Positions 37,482-48,400 of a stretch of 64,000 nt of DNA are shown in pieces (the first letter of the stretch is position 1; every line of letters begins with the position of its first letter). Origin of the DNA: UBA8958 sp964571695 (GTDB taxonomy: Bacteria > Desulfobacterota > Syntrophia > Syntrophales > UBA8958); NCBI GenBank assembly GCA_964571695.1, contig CAZNDG010000010.1:1-64000 (forward strand), written 5' to 3'. The position numbers and the translations under genes are program-made. Under the pieces are notes generated by a model, which ran no database searches, had not been told where the DNA came from, and saw nothing but the letters and a program-made list of their open reading frames with translations.

Positions 37482-38963
37482 TTACCAGGTATAGCTCAAA
37501 TTGCCATACCCGCTGTAATAACCGTTGGTAGTCCGCATGGTGTTTCCCGCGGGACTCGTGTCGGTAATGCCGGCGCTCTGGATCGCCGCCCCCATGGTCA
37601 GTCCCAGACCTTTGACGATGTTCCAGGTTACGTGGGCATCCACATTGCCTCCCCAGCCGTTCGACGAGAAACTGGCTCCTTCGAAGGAGGTCCCATACTG
37701 CCCGCCGGAGGCGGGTACATCGTAGATCGAGTTCCCCGTCGCCCGCAGGTACATGACCTTGCCGGAGAGAAAGAGGAAAACCGGCGTGGTGGATGGATTC
37801 CCCAGGGGCGCCTTGATCTCCATACCGACGGCGGGCCCCCAGATGTCCATGCTCCCTGTGATGGTGTACTGCTGACCTGAGTCGAGGGAGTAGTTCGCCG
37901 ACATGGAGGAGAGGCGGGTCCACTGCATCCCCAGCAGGGCGGAGAGGGTAAACGGCGGGAAGGCGAACACCGGATATTTGAGGGTCAGATCGAAATCGGA
38001 GCGGTCGAACTGCTCTCCCAAAAGAAAACCCTGGCCGTTGCTGAAATACCGTCGTTCATCGCCCCGGAAAGCCCCTGCCGAGGTCAGAAAGGTGAACGTT
38101 CCGGAAAGGTCGTGGAAGGAAAGGCCGATCGTCGGACCATGCACGAAACCCTTGCCCAGATAATCGGTGTTCACATACTTCCGGGACATATCCATGTACC
38201 AGAGATTATAGGCGATCGTGGGGTGAAGATCGAGTAATGACGGGGCGTTTGATTCGGTGGGAATATCCTTGCCGGAGCGCAAACCGGCCGGTGGCGCCGC
38301 CGCCTGTTGCGGAGCTGAACCCTGGGCGAGATAAATGCTTCGGTCGTTCGACCCGGCCGCCGCACCGGTAATCGCGGGAGAAGACGCCGGAGATGCCTTT
38401 ACCGGGCTCGCCGGCACGACCACCGGCGCGGGCGCCGCGGCCTTCGCGGCCACCGGGGATGACGGCGGGGCGACCGTCGCCGCCGCCACTGTCAGGGAGT
38501 CCTTAACCGGCCGCATCTTTGCCGGCGACCCCTGACGGGAAAGGACCGCGGGACGGTCTGAAACACCTCTCCCAGCGGTCGGCGGGGCCATCGCCCCCGG
38601 TCCGGCAAACTGGGGGCAGGTAAGGTATCCCGAAATAACCCCCCGCTGTTTCATCAGGGCGCCCTGTTTTTTTGCCGCCGTCTTATCCCGATACGGTCCT
38701 ACATAGACCCGGTTCCATTTCTCCGCGTTGACCGTCGCCGGCGCGGTGAAGGCGCCGTAATCCTCGAGCCTCTTCACCTCCTGCGCCGCTTTGGCCTCAC
38801 TTACGAAAGAGCCGACCTGAAGGAGATAGGACCTGTTTGGTCCCGTAATGGCGGGGGTGGAAAAGGAAACAAGAAAAAAAAATATGAGTGCCATGCAGAC
38901 CACCACCGGTGACGGGAAAAAGACGCCCTTTGGAAATGCAAACCTGATCTCCGCTCTATTCAT
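37482..38963 (-). CDS. SPOR-domain protein with C-terminal outer-membrane barrel
   Basis: 493 residues. Start at ATG 38963, preceded by AAAGGAGGGTCGGGAT; the frame is open 24 codons further but without a ribosome-binding site. Hydrophobic export segment (about 16-40), SPOR domain (about 45-125: YLLQVGSFVSEAKAAQEVKR, VYVGPYRDKTAAKKQGALMK), an Ala/Pro linker (about 130-240) and a barrel-like C-terminal region of alternating strands (FDLTLKYPVFAFPPFTLSAL) ending in the aromatic YGNLSYTW, as outer-membrane barrels do. SPOR domains bind denuded peptidoglycan, so this could hold an outer-membrane barrel near division or secretion sites. Grouped with gsp genes; function unknown. Confidence 0.75.
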   Translation of the reverse strand: MNRAEIRFAFPKGVFFPSPVVVCMALIFFFLVSFSTPAITGPNRSYLLQVGSFVSEAKAAQEVKRLEDYGAFTAPATVNAEKWNRVYVGPYRDKTAAKKQGALMKQRGVISGYLTCPQFAGPGAMAPPTAGRGVSDRPAVLSRQGSPAKMRPVKDSLTVAAATVAPPSSPVAAKAAAPAPVVVPASPVKASPASSPAITGAAAGSNDRSIYLAQGSAPQQAAAPPAGLRSGKDIPTESNAPSLLDLHPTIAYNLWYMDMSRKYVNTDYLGKGFVHGPTIGLSFHDLSGTFTFLTSAGAFRGDERRYFSNGQGFLLGEQFDRSDFDLTLKYPVFAFPPFTLSALLGMQWTRLSSMSANYSLDSGQQYTITGSMDIWGPAVGMEIKAPLGNPSTTPVFLFLSGKVMYLRATGNSIYDVPASGGQYGTSFEGASFSSNGWGGNVDAHVTWNIVKGLGLTMGAAIQSAGITDTSPAGNTMRTTNGYYSGYGNLSYTW

Positions 38964-39077
38964 ATCCCGACCCTCCTTTATCGTCATGAATCCCGTTATC
39001 GATAAAAACATGCCCCAAGGCGCCAATATCTGCATCTAACCGATTGTTAACCCAAACGAAGGTATGACACCAAATTG

Positions 39078-39222
39078 TGACGACATCGTAAAAAGTCCAT
39101 ATGCGGCGTTGCGCTTCATCCTTCGTCACGGCGACGTACGCCCGAGTACTCCTCATTCCTAAGGATTAGCGCGCCTTGACCCTGGAGCTTCTTACTTCGT
39201 CGTCTCCATCATGACTTTTTAC
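39078..39222. repeat. Inverted-repeat element between gspH and the SPOR-barrel gene
   Basis: 10-bp perfect inverted ends GTAAAAAGTC (39088-39097) and GACTTTTTAC (39213-39222) enclose about 115 bp of non-coding sequence. The leading TGACGACATCGTAA (39078-39091) recurs at 12607-12620 and, with one change, at 42332-42345. It looks like a small non-coding dispersed element. It fills most of the 310-bp gap that splits the T2SS locus; I see no gene in this gap. Confidence 0.55.
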
Positions 39223-39273
39223 GAATTCATCAATTATAGTCCACCGGTGTCTTCGGTATTCCCGGCCCCATCT

Positions 39274-39855
39274 CTATCGGGCCGGCGCCGGGAACAGCTC
39301 GTTGAAACCCACCGGCCGGTCATAGATCCGGATGCGGCGGAGAAAGGGGGCCAGGGCCACCGTTGCCACCCGCTCCCCCTTGGCGAGATGGATGACCGTC
39401 GGCTGTGCGTACCCATGACGGGAAAAGACAATCTTTATCTCTCCGTCCGATACCACCCGCTCCGCGCCAAATTCGACGTCGACGACCCGGACGCCCGGCG
39501 GAAAACGGGAAGCGCCGCTCTTTCTCTCGTCGAGCTTCTCCGGCGTCATATCGGCGGTGGACGACCAGAAAACGTTGGCGCCAAGATCGAAATGCAGAAT
39601 AAAATCGACCTGCTCCCTTACCGCGTCATTGCGCAGGTCCTTGGCAACCCCCACCAGCCGCCGCGCCGTCGCATGGAGACTGTCGTTGAGCAAATCGTCC
39701 CGGAGGCGGGGAACGGCAAAAGACAGCAGGATGCCGATCAGGACGATGACGACGATCAGCTCGATGAGCGTATAACCGGCCTCGGTATCAGTCCGATTCC
39801 CAGTTGTTGATGTCTTTGTCCTTGCCTTCGCCACCCGGTTCACCGTCCGCGCCAT
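39274..39855 (-). CDS. gspH: Type II secretion minor pseudopilin GspH
   Basis: About 193 residues with prepilin motif TEAGYTLIELIVVIVLIGIL and a beta-rich body (FILHFDLGANVFW, EIKIVFSRHGYAQPTVIHLA). The start is uncertain: there is no in-frame start between the gspG stop and the motif, so the gene must overlap gspG. ATG 39855 is chosen; GTG 39834 is an alternative. Note Tyr instead of Phe at the cleavage site. Confidence 0.87.
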   Translation of the reverse strand: MARTVNRVAKARTKTSTTGNRTDTEAGYTLIELIVVIVLIGILLSFAVPRLRDDLLNDSLHATARRLVGVAKDLRNDAVREQVDFILHFDLGANVFWSSTADMTPEKLDERKSGASRFPPGVRVVDVEFGAERVVSDGEIKIVFSRHGYAQPTVIHLAKGERVATVALAPFLRRIRIYDRPVGFNELFPAPAR

Positions 39856-40234
39856 AGGAGCTGAGGTCGAAATCACCGTGAGTGCCGGGCGAAATATAGA
39901 CAAATTCCCGATCCCAGGGATCCTTGGGCACCCGGCTCCCTTCCAGATAACCGCCCTGCCGCCAGTTTTTCGCCAGTGCCCCGGCCGCCGGCGCCTCGAC
40001 CAGGGCCCGCAGGCCCTGTTCCGTAGTGGGATAGTTGCCGTTGTCGAGTTTGTAGAGCTTCAGGGCCGTGCCCAGACTCTCGATCTGGACCCGCGCCTTC
40101 GCCCGCCGCGCCTCATCCGGCCGCCCCATGATTCGGGGAATGATCAGTCCGGCCAGAATGCCGAGAATCACGATAACGACCATGAGTTCAATGAGTGTAA
40201 AGCCCCGGTTGTTCCGTCCGATTCTTTTTTTCAT
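39788..40234 (-). CDS. gspG: Type II secretion major pseudopilin GspG
   Basis: 148 residues. Short basic leader MKKRIGRNNRG, cleavage, then FTLIELMVVIVILGILAGLI. The body has the GspG hallmark LDNGNYPTTEQGLRALVEAP and an Asp-rich C-terminal calcium site (DFDLSSYGADGEPGGEGKDK). This is the main subunit of the pseudopilus piston. Confidence 0.97.
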   Translation of the reverse strand: MKKRIGRNNRGFTLIELMVVIVILGILAGLIIPRIMGRPDEARRAKARVQIESLGTALKLYKLDNGNYPTTEQGLRALVEAPAAGALAKNWRQGGYLEGSRVPKDPWDREFVYISPGTHGDFDLSSYGADGEPGGEGKDKDINNWESD

Positions 40235-40298
40235 TCCTTTCCCTCCAAATTGTTATTGCTGTCTAACACCATCACAACTTTTAATCAACAATTTGTGA

Positions 40299-41534
40299 TT
40301 ATCTGACCAGTTGATTCATCTCGAAGATAGGCAGTAATACGGAAACAACGACAAATCCCACGATCAGGCCCATGACCAGGATCATGATGGGTTCCAGCAG
40401 GGAGGTCAACATGATTACATTCGCCTCCACTTCCTTTTCGTAGGCATCGGCAATCCTATAGAGCATCGCCTCCAGGTTTCCGCTCTGCTCCCCCACCGAA
40501 ATCATCTCGATGGCAATGGGGGGGAAAAGACCGCCCCGGGCGAGAGGTGCGGACAGATTCTGCCCTTCCTCGATCTCCCGGCTGGCATGGAGGATCTCAT
40601 CGGCGATGATGCGGTTGTTGACGACGTTTCTCACGATGTTCATCGCCGTCAGGAGGGGCACGCCGCTCTGGAGCAGGGTTCCCAGGGTCCTGCTGAAGCG
40701 CGCCATGGCCATCTTCTGATTCAAGGCGCCAAAGAGCGGGGCCTTGAGCTTCAGGCGGTCCCACCAGTACTGTCCGCTTTCGGTATTTTGTATCCCATAG
40801 CGTAAAAAAAAGAATGCCGCCGTCACGGCGATGGCGATCCCCCACCAGAAATTCTTGAAAAAACTGCTGACCGCGATGAGAAAGATGGTTATGGCGGGGA
40901 GATTCTGATGCATCTCCGAGAATATCTTCGTGATGTTGGGAACTACGAAGGTGATGAGGAAAAACAATACCAGGGTTCCAATCAGAAACATCAGGATCGG
41001 ATAAGCCAGCGCCGAACGGATCTTCGTCCGCAAGGCCTGCTGTCCTTCCATAAAATCGGCCAGGCGCTCCAGGACGAGATTGATCGTTCCCGAGGCCTCC
41101 CCGGCCCGGACCATGTTTACATAGAGGGGAGGGAATATCTGCGGAAAATGGGACATACTGCTCGTTAGGCTGTTCCCCTCGTTGACGTTTTCCCGGATCT
41201 GAGCCAGGGTCGCCTTCATCTGTCTATTCGTCGTCTGGGCCACCAGGGTTGTCAGGGAAGGGACCAGGGGCAGTCCGGCGCCCAGGAGGGTCGAAAGCTG
41301 TCTGGTCATCGCCGCCACTTCCCGCAAACCCACCTTCTTGAAAAGCCCGGCCCCGGCCACTTCCGCCGCCGGCGTGGCATCCTTGCCCCGGCCGGCCTCG
41401 GATTCCCGGAGTTCCACGGGATACACCTCCGTTTCCCGAAGCTTGATCCGGGCGGACGATAGGCTGCCGGCATCAATTATCCCTTTGATTTTATTGCCCT
41501 TCCTATCAAGAGCAATGTACTCATATACAGGCAT
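40299..41534 (-). CDS. gspF: Type II secretion inner-membrane platform protein GspF
   Basis: 411 residues, normal length: two repeated GspF/PilC domains (e.g. TRQLSTLLGAGLPLVPSLTT; FSRTLGTLLQSGVPLLTAMN) and three membrane helices at about 175-200, 225-245 and 380-405. First gene of the T2SS locus. The start MPVYEYIALDRKG is family-typical but lacks a good ribosome-binding site. Instead AGGAAAGG precedes a nine-codon frame (MLRTSHACI) that overlaps the gspF start, which could couple translation. Confidence 0.95.
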   Translation of the reverse strand: MPVYEYIALDRKGNKIKGIIDAGSLSSARIKLRETEVYPVELRESEAGRGKDATPAAEVAGAGLFKKVGLREVAAMTRQLSTLLGAGLPLVPSLTTLVAQTTNRQMKATLAQIRENVNEGNSLTSSMSHFPQIFPPLYVNMVRAGEASGTINLVLERLADFMEGQQALRTKIRSALAYPILMFLIGTLVLFFLITFVVPNITKIFSEMHQNLPAITIFLIAVSSFFKNFWWGIAIAVTAAFFFLRYGIQNTESGQYWWDRLKLKAPLFGALNQKMAMARFSRTLGTLLQSGVPLLTAMNIVRNVVNNRIIADEILHASREIEEGQNLSAPLARGGLFPPIAIEMISVGEQSGNLEAMLYRIADAYEKEVEANVIMLTSLLEPIMILVMGLIVGFVVVSVLLPIFEMNQLVR

Positions 41535-41618
41535 GGGAGGTTCTTAACATGAATCCTTTCCTAAGACAACGACTCACCGCCGAATCCTTGCCCCGTAAGC
41601 GTCAGTTAAACAATTCTT

Positions 41619-41647
41619 TTGACAGCACATAACATAATACGTATACT
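41619..41647 (+). promoter_or_regulatory. Near-consensus sigma70 promoter
   Basis: -35 TTGACA (41619-41624), 17-bp spacer, -10 TATACT (41642-41647), 55 bp before the LptC-like gene. It is among the strongest matches in the window; no Crp-type site nearby. Confidence 0.85.
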
Positions 41648-41701
41648 CCCCGCGATTTTACAGAGGTTTAACCCGAAAAAAACAATCACAGGGAGGATGT
41701 T

Positions 41702-42334
41702 ATGTTTGCCGAGATGGACCGCTCAAAAAAGCTCAAAATTTATCTTGTCGCCGGATTGATCGTCATTGTCGCCGCGGTGCTGCTCTTAATGAGCACATAC
41801 TCCGCGAAAAAGGGAAACCAGCCGTTTCGCTTCGAGGCCGGGGAGGGGAACGAGAAGATCCTCACCCTCCGGGCGGATCGTTACCATGCCGCTTCCGGCC
41901 TGTCCGGTCTTTTCGGAAGTTCCGATCTGCGTCTGGACAACGCCTATCTGGATCTGTATGGGGCGAGGATCAAGGAAGGACCGGGAGGCCTTTCCTTGAA
42001 AAACACCATTTCCGAAGAAGTTTTCAGTGCAATGCCCGTCAAGAAGACCGCCGTGATCATCGGAAAACCCATTGCCGTCAAGATACATGTCAATCAGGAA
42101 ATCCCCACGCAGATCTTCGCCCAGGAGGGGACCATCAGGATCAAAGAGCGGGACATCCTGTTGACCGGCGATGTCCGGGTTCTTTCCGAACCATATCTCC
42201 TGTTGACGGAGAAACTGACCTTCCTGGCGGAAACGGGCATTTTGCAGATCGGCAAATATGTGATGCGCACCAGCGATCAGCGAACGGAAGGCAATCAAAT
42301 CACCACCGACATCTTCCTTAGACAGCAAAAATGA
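41702..42334 (+). CDS. LptC-like periplasmic protein
   Basis: 210 residues, start preceded by CAGGGAGGATGTT. N-terminal membrane anchor (LVAGLIVIVAAVLLLMST), then a single beta-jellyroll domain (LRLDNAYLDLYGARI, AVKIHVNQEIPTQIFAQEG, IRIKERDILLTGDVRV, TTDIFLRQQK end). Related to the 7552-8607 protein but without its long insert. Length and layout match LptC, the LPS-transport bridge, though no lptA, lptB or kdsC is adjacent. Transcribed divergently from gspF and ended by its own terminator. Confidence 0.65.
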   Translation: MFAEMDRSKKLKIYLVAGLIVIVAAVLLLMSTYSAKKGNQPFRFEAGEGNEKILTLRADRYHAASGLSGLFGSSDLRLDNAYLDLYGARIKEGPGGLSLKNTISEEVFSAMPVKKTAVIIGKPIAVKIHVNQEIPTQIFAQEGTIRIKERDILLTGDVRVLSEPYLLLTEKLTFLAETGILQIGKYVMRTSDQRTEGNQITTDIFLRQQK

Positions 42335-42376
42335 CGACATCGCAAGAAGTCAAGACAATCATAACGAAAACGCAAG

Positions 42377-42410
42377 AAGGGGAGGCGGGATGCCTCCCCT
42401 TCTTTAATTT
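42377..42410 (+). terminator. Rho-independent terminator after the LptC-like gene
   Basis: 10-bp stem AAGGGGAGGC (42377-42386) / GCCTCCCCTT (42392-42401), 5-nt loop, then CTTTAATTT. Confidence 0.8.
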
Positions 42411-42446
42411 GTTAATGCCTTTCGGGATACCCGATAGCCCGTCTTA

Positions 42447-45400
42447 TTAAGCCCGGTAACCCATCCTTCTCATCCGGCGGACCAGGAACCGGGTCCCGGT
42501 CGCCAGCATTCCGATTAACGTCAACAGGATGACTATCTTACCGGTGACCGTCGTGTGGAGCATGAGATAACTCAACCCCACGACCGGCGCCAGGGCGATC
42601 CGCACCGCCAGTCGAAGCAATTCGCTCTTGGCTATGACGTCGGCAATCGGGGGCGAGTACTGGTAATACAGGCTCACGAATCTCCGGCCCAGATCATTGG
42701 TCATAAGATATACATCCCTGAAATTTCTGAGTATTTCCACATGTGGTTCCATGATGGAACCATAAGCCGCCGTGGCGATGAAGCAGCCGCCGCCACTGCC
42801 GAAAATACCGCCGCCGCCGCCGCTTGAACCGCCGGCCCCGGGCGATCCCGCCGAGAATCCGGAAAGGTGGGTCGAGCTGAAGGTGATGGTATTGTTGACC
42901 AGGTCGATGCTCAAGATCTTCACCGAACCGTCTTTGACCCCGTCGATCCAGGGCCCCCAGGAACCGTCGGCCAACCGATCCCGATAATAGATGGTGAATC
43001 TGCTCGGGTTGAAGGTCAGCGGATCATAGGTGATGGTGATCTCGATGGGCCGGTCCTTGTTGATGACATTGCCCAGGGTATCCCCGGTGCTGTTGATGAT
43101 GTTGATTTCCACCGGATCGGACTGGAGCATGTCTTTATTCGCTTCCTTGTCCTTGGAACCCTTCCCGGTGACGACACCCGCCGCATTGTCGTTCGTCAAC
43201 GAACCGGGTTGGAGGACAATCTGGGCCACCACCTCACTGCTGCCCACGGTGCCGCCCGCCACCGGATCCACCGGCGCCTTTTCGGTCTTGTACTCGGGAC
43301 GGAAGATGTAGGCGATCAGTTCGCTGGCCGCCGCATTTCCGGTCTGGGCCTGGGCCCAGATGGTCTCAGTCGTGGCGTTTTCCGGCGGCGTGTAGGTGCA
43401 GGACACCTTGCCGCCGCTGTAAGACAACGCCCCCAGGGTTCCCTTGTCAACACTCAGTTGTATGATCTCGCCCGTGCCGGTAAAGGTCGGGGACGCCGTA
43501 AAGGTGAGGATTGACGTGGCCGGATCGTAGTTGATCGTCAGCGACGTCTTCTGGCGCATAATCAGATAATTGGTCTTCAGGTCGATATTGTCGGGATCCG
43601 CCTCCGTCGGCGCCGGCAGATCAATGGTTCCCGTAGAGTTGTTGCTCCGGACGTAGGTTGACATCTCCGCCCGGGTGTAGCCGTCTTTGGTCCCCACCAG
43701 GGTATAGGTGCCGAGTTGCTGGGTGACAATGGTGAATTTCCCGGCGGCGTCGGTCTGGAAGGTGTCCGTGAACACCTTCGAACCCCCCACCGTCCGGTAG
43801 GCCACCACGTTGGCGCCGGTCACCACCTCGCCGCTGTCGTTGATTACCGTACCGGTAATGGAGTACTTCTTGGCCACCATCTTGACGGTTACCTCCTTGT
43901 CGGGGGTCACGTTCTCCACCTTCTGGGGCATGTACGCGTCGGCATGGCAGTTGAGGATATAGACGCTTGCCGCCTTGGGGACAGTAAATTCAAACGCCCC
44001 GCCGGCGCCAGTGGTGACCTTGTCAGGATCGCCCTTGCCCTTCATCAGGAGGACGGTCCCGCCGACAATGCCCACACCGGAGGTGCTGTCCACCATCTTC
44101 CCGGTTATCTTGGTGGAGGGATAGACGATGACATTGGGGCTGTAGCCGGCGCACTTGTCATTCTGCTCCTGGGTGTAGCCGGCGATGGCCGGCGTCACCT
44201 TGAAGCGCAGGGTCGTGGGATCGGCAACCGCCGCCGCCGGGGTGAAGTCCGCTTTGTTGTAGCTGGTGCGGTAGCTGCTCGAATTTATGGTTCCGCCGTT
44301 CTCCGGCGTCGTGCTGGGGTCGTAGCCCGCCGTTTTACCGTTGGCCGCCACGATGGCCCAGTTGCTGCTGTAATTGGCCGCCCCGGTGGCCACAAAGGTG
44401 GACAGGGAATCGCCGGCCAGGAAGGAGAGCTTCCCGCCGGCATCGGCGTCAACCTTGATAGGTACGGCGATCTCGGTCGTTGCCGAGGTATTGAGGACGC
44501 CGCCCGTGGCCTTCGCCGTGTAAATCCCGGCATAGTTACCCGTGGAGGGGGCGTAGAAGGTATTGGTCGCGGAATCGAAGCCGCCCGCGGCCGGGTTGGA
44601 GCGGTCGTAATCCCATTTGGCGAAGGCGCCGCCCGGTTTCTGCACCTCCCAGGTATAACCGGCCCCGGTTTCACCGCTTACGGCAAGGGTGACGCTGCCG
44701 CCGGCGGCTACCGTCGGGGAAGGATTGGTAATCGCCACCTGCTTGTAAACCGTGGTGGCCACCGCCGTAACCGGATCGCCGATCACCTCGCTGGAGGTCA
44801 TTCCGTAGCTGCTGTTGGTGATCACGGTTCCATCTGTCACCGCGGCGTTGACGGTTACGGTGAAGGTCACCGAACCGCTCGCATTGATGTCGAGATCGCC
44901 GATATTCCACGTCACGACACCGCCGCTGAGGGTGCCGCCGCCCGTGGCGGAAGCAAAGGTGGTGTTCGCCGGTACGGCGTCGGTGATCTTCACCCCCGTG
45001 GCCTTCACATTGCCCTTGTTGGTATAAGTCAGGGTGTAGGTCAACGTCTTGCCCGCCTCCACCGGGGACGGCGCCGCCGTCTTGGTGAGAATCAACCGGG
45101 GCTGACTCTGGACCAGACTGATCATGGCGGCCCCCTGGACCGGGGTCGTGATCTCGGTGCAGACGATCTGGTACAGGCTGTTCTTTATCTCCGTACCGTT
45201 GGCGGTGCCGACGGGAACGGTCACGGTGAAGGAAACCGTACCGCTGGCCCCCGCCGGCAGATTGGCGATATTCCAGGTGACGATACCGCTGTTGTTGAAG
45301 CCGCCGTCCGTCGCCGACTTGAAGGTGGTGCCGGCGGGAACGGTATCGGTGATCACCACATTGGTAGCCGCCTTCTTGCCGGCGTTGCTGTAGGAGATGG

Positions 45401-48400
45401 TATAGGTCAGGTCATCCCCGGCCTTGACGGCTACGTTTGCCGTCTTGCTGACGGTCAGTTTGGGAGATTTCACCGTCGTCGCCGCCTTGACGGCGCCGGC
45501 CACCGGCGTCGTAATCTCCGCCGAGGCGATGTTATAGGTGTCGTTGGTGATCGCCGTCCCTTCGGCCAGGTTCGTGGTCGTCGTCCGGACGGTAAAGCTG
45601 ACGGTGCCGGTTCCCGTTGTCTTCGCCACATTGCCGATATTCCAGGTGACTGTGCCGCCGCTTTCCGTGCCGCCGCCCGTGGCGGATACAAAGGTCGTGT
45701 TCGCCGGCACTTTATCCGTAATCACGGTCGTAGTCGCATTGGCGCCGCCGGTGTTGTTATAGGTGAGGGTATAGGTGATGGTGCCGCCAATATCCACCGT
45801 GGCCGCATCCGCGGTCTTGGTTACGGACAGGACGGGCTTGACGACCGCGGTGGTCACCGCCGTACCGTAAGCTGCATCGGCGTTGGTGGCGCTGACGCTG
45901 TAGGTCGTGTTGTTGATCTTGTCGCCGTTGTTCAGCGTCCCCTTGACCGTAACGGTTAAGGTAACCGTGGCATTGCCTCCGGCCGCCACATCGCCGATTG
46001 TCCAGGTGACGATTCTCTTGGCGGCATCATAGGCATAGGTCCCTGTTGCCGAATCGAAATCGGCATTGAAGGGGATGGCATCCGTGATCGTCACGGCGGT
46101 CGCCGTCACGTTCCCCGTATTGCCGTAAGTAATCGTATAGGTCAGCTTCTCCCCCGGTTTCACTTCCGTCTTGTCCGCCGCCTTGCTGACCGAAAGGATC
46201 GGCTTGCCGGTGGTCAGGGTGATGACCTCGGGCCCCGTGACCTTGGCGGTCAGTTCGTTGCAGACCAGGCCGTAAACGCTGTTCTTGATTGCCGTGCCGT
46301 CGGTGGCCGGCGCCTTGACCGTAAAGGTCACCGTGGCACTGGCGCCTTTCGCCAGATTGCCGATTGTCCAGGTGACAATCCCGCCGCTTTCCGTGCCGCC
46401 GCCCGTGGCGGATACAAAGCTCGCGCCCGCGGGTACGGTATCGGTGATGATCACGCCGGTGGCATCCATGCCACCCGTGTTGCTGTAGGTGATTTCATAG
46501 GTCAGGTTGGCCCCGGCACTGACGGATACCGGCGCCTTCTTGCTAATGGTCAGAATCGGGGCGTTGACGGTGGTGCGTACCACCGCCGTCCCCGCCACCG
46601 CCGACGCCAGTTCGCCGCAGGCGATGCTGTAGCTGCCGTTCGTGATGACCGTGCCGTTGACCAGCTTGTCCGCCTTGGGAACCGTCACCGTGAAGGATAC
46701 CGTCAAGGCGCCGGAATTCTTGGCAACCGTGCCGAGATTCCAGGTCACGATGCCGCCGCCCTCCGTACCGCCGTTGTCCGCCGAAACAAACGTGGTTCCG
46801 GCCGGCAGGGTATCCTTGATCAGCACCCCGGTGGCATCCGCACTGCCCTTGTTTTCGTAAGTAATCGTATAGACGATGTTGCCGCCCACATTCACCGTGG
46901 CCGCCCCGGTCTTGTAGATGGACAGGACCGGTTTGATGACCGTTGTGGTCAGCACCTTCCCGGCCGCCTGGTCAGCGCCGTCGCCCTTGATGGTGTAAGT
47001 GGCGTTGGTGACGCTTCCGCCGTCGGCCGTATCGGCGTTCACCTTCACGGTGAGGGTCACGGTCTTCTCCGTCTTCTTGGCCAGGGCGCCGATCGCCCAG
47101 GTGACGACGCCGCCGCTTTCCTTGCCGCCGTCCGATGCGGAGACAAATGTTACATTGGCCGGCAAAGTGTCGCTGATCACGACGTTCGCTGTATCGGCGT
47201 TGCCGGTGTTGCTGTAGGTGATGGTATAGACGAGGTTCTGACCGGCAATCACCTGCGCCTTGTCCGCCGCCTTGCTGATATTGAGGATCGGTTTGGCCAC
47301 CACTTTGGTACTCGTCGCCGGTCCGCCGCTCACGGAATTCGTCTGGTCGCTGGCAACGGCAAAGGTGTCGTTGACGATGACATCGCCGTTGGCGCCCGTG
47401 ACCGTGGCCTTGAAGGAAACGGTCTTGGTCTCCCCGGCCTTGATGGAGAGGTTCTTCCATTCCACCTCGCCGGTAGTGGCATTGAGGGCGCCGCTGTTGT
47501 CCGCCGAAACGAAGGTTGTCTTGGCCGGCACCTTATCAGTGATCGTCACGCCGGTGGCATCCATATTACCGGTATTTTTATAAGTGATTAAATAGGTCAG
47601 ATCATCGCCGCTGGGGACCTCCGTCACCGGCGTGAGGGTCTGGCCGATAATCACCGCCGCCACCTTGGCCAGGGCCAGGACGGGGGCGTTGACCGGTGTC
47701 TGCACCGCCGCACCCGCCACCGGGGTGGTGATCTCCGCCGACTTGATGTTGTAGTTGCCGTTGGTGATCTTATCCGTCTGGTCCTTGAGCCCCTTGTTGA
47801 CCACCGTTACGGTGAAAGAAACCGTTCCCGTCCCGGTCTTCTTATCCAACTTACCGAGATTCCAGGTGATGGTCTTGGCACCTTCGTCATAGATGCCGCC
47901 GTTGTCCGCCGAACCGGCCTTGTAGGTCACATTGGCGGGCAGCGTTTCGGTGAGCACCGTGGTGGTGGCATCGGCGTCGCCGGTATTGCTGTAGGTAATG
48001 GTATAGGTCAATTCCCCGCCGAGGTTGACCGTGGCCTTGTCCGCCGTCTTGCCGATCGCCAGGAGGGGTTTATAGACCGTCGTCTCCACGGCGGCTCCCG
48101 GCACCGGCGAGGAGATCTCGGTACAACGGATATTGTAGCTCCCGTTGGTCACCTTGTCGCCGTTGTTGAGGGCGGCATCCACCGTGACGGTGAACTGCAG
48201 GTTCTTGCTGCCCCCGGCCGCCAGCACCCCCAGACTCCAGGTGATGGTTTTGGAGTTGGCATCGTAAACGCCCCCCTCCGTCGCCGAACCGGTCTTATAC
48301 GCGGCGCCGGCGGGAATGACATCCCGCACCTCCACGCCATTGGCCGTCATGTTGCCCGTATTGCCGACGGTGATGGTGTAAACGAGTTCCTGGCCGGCCA

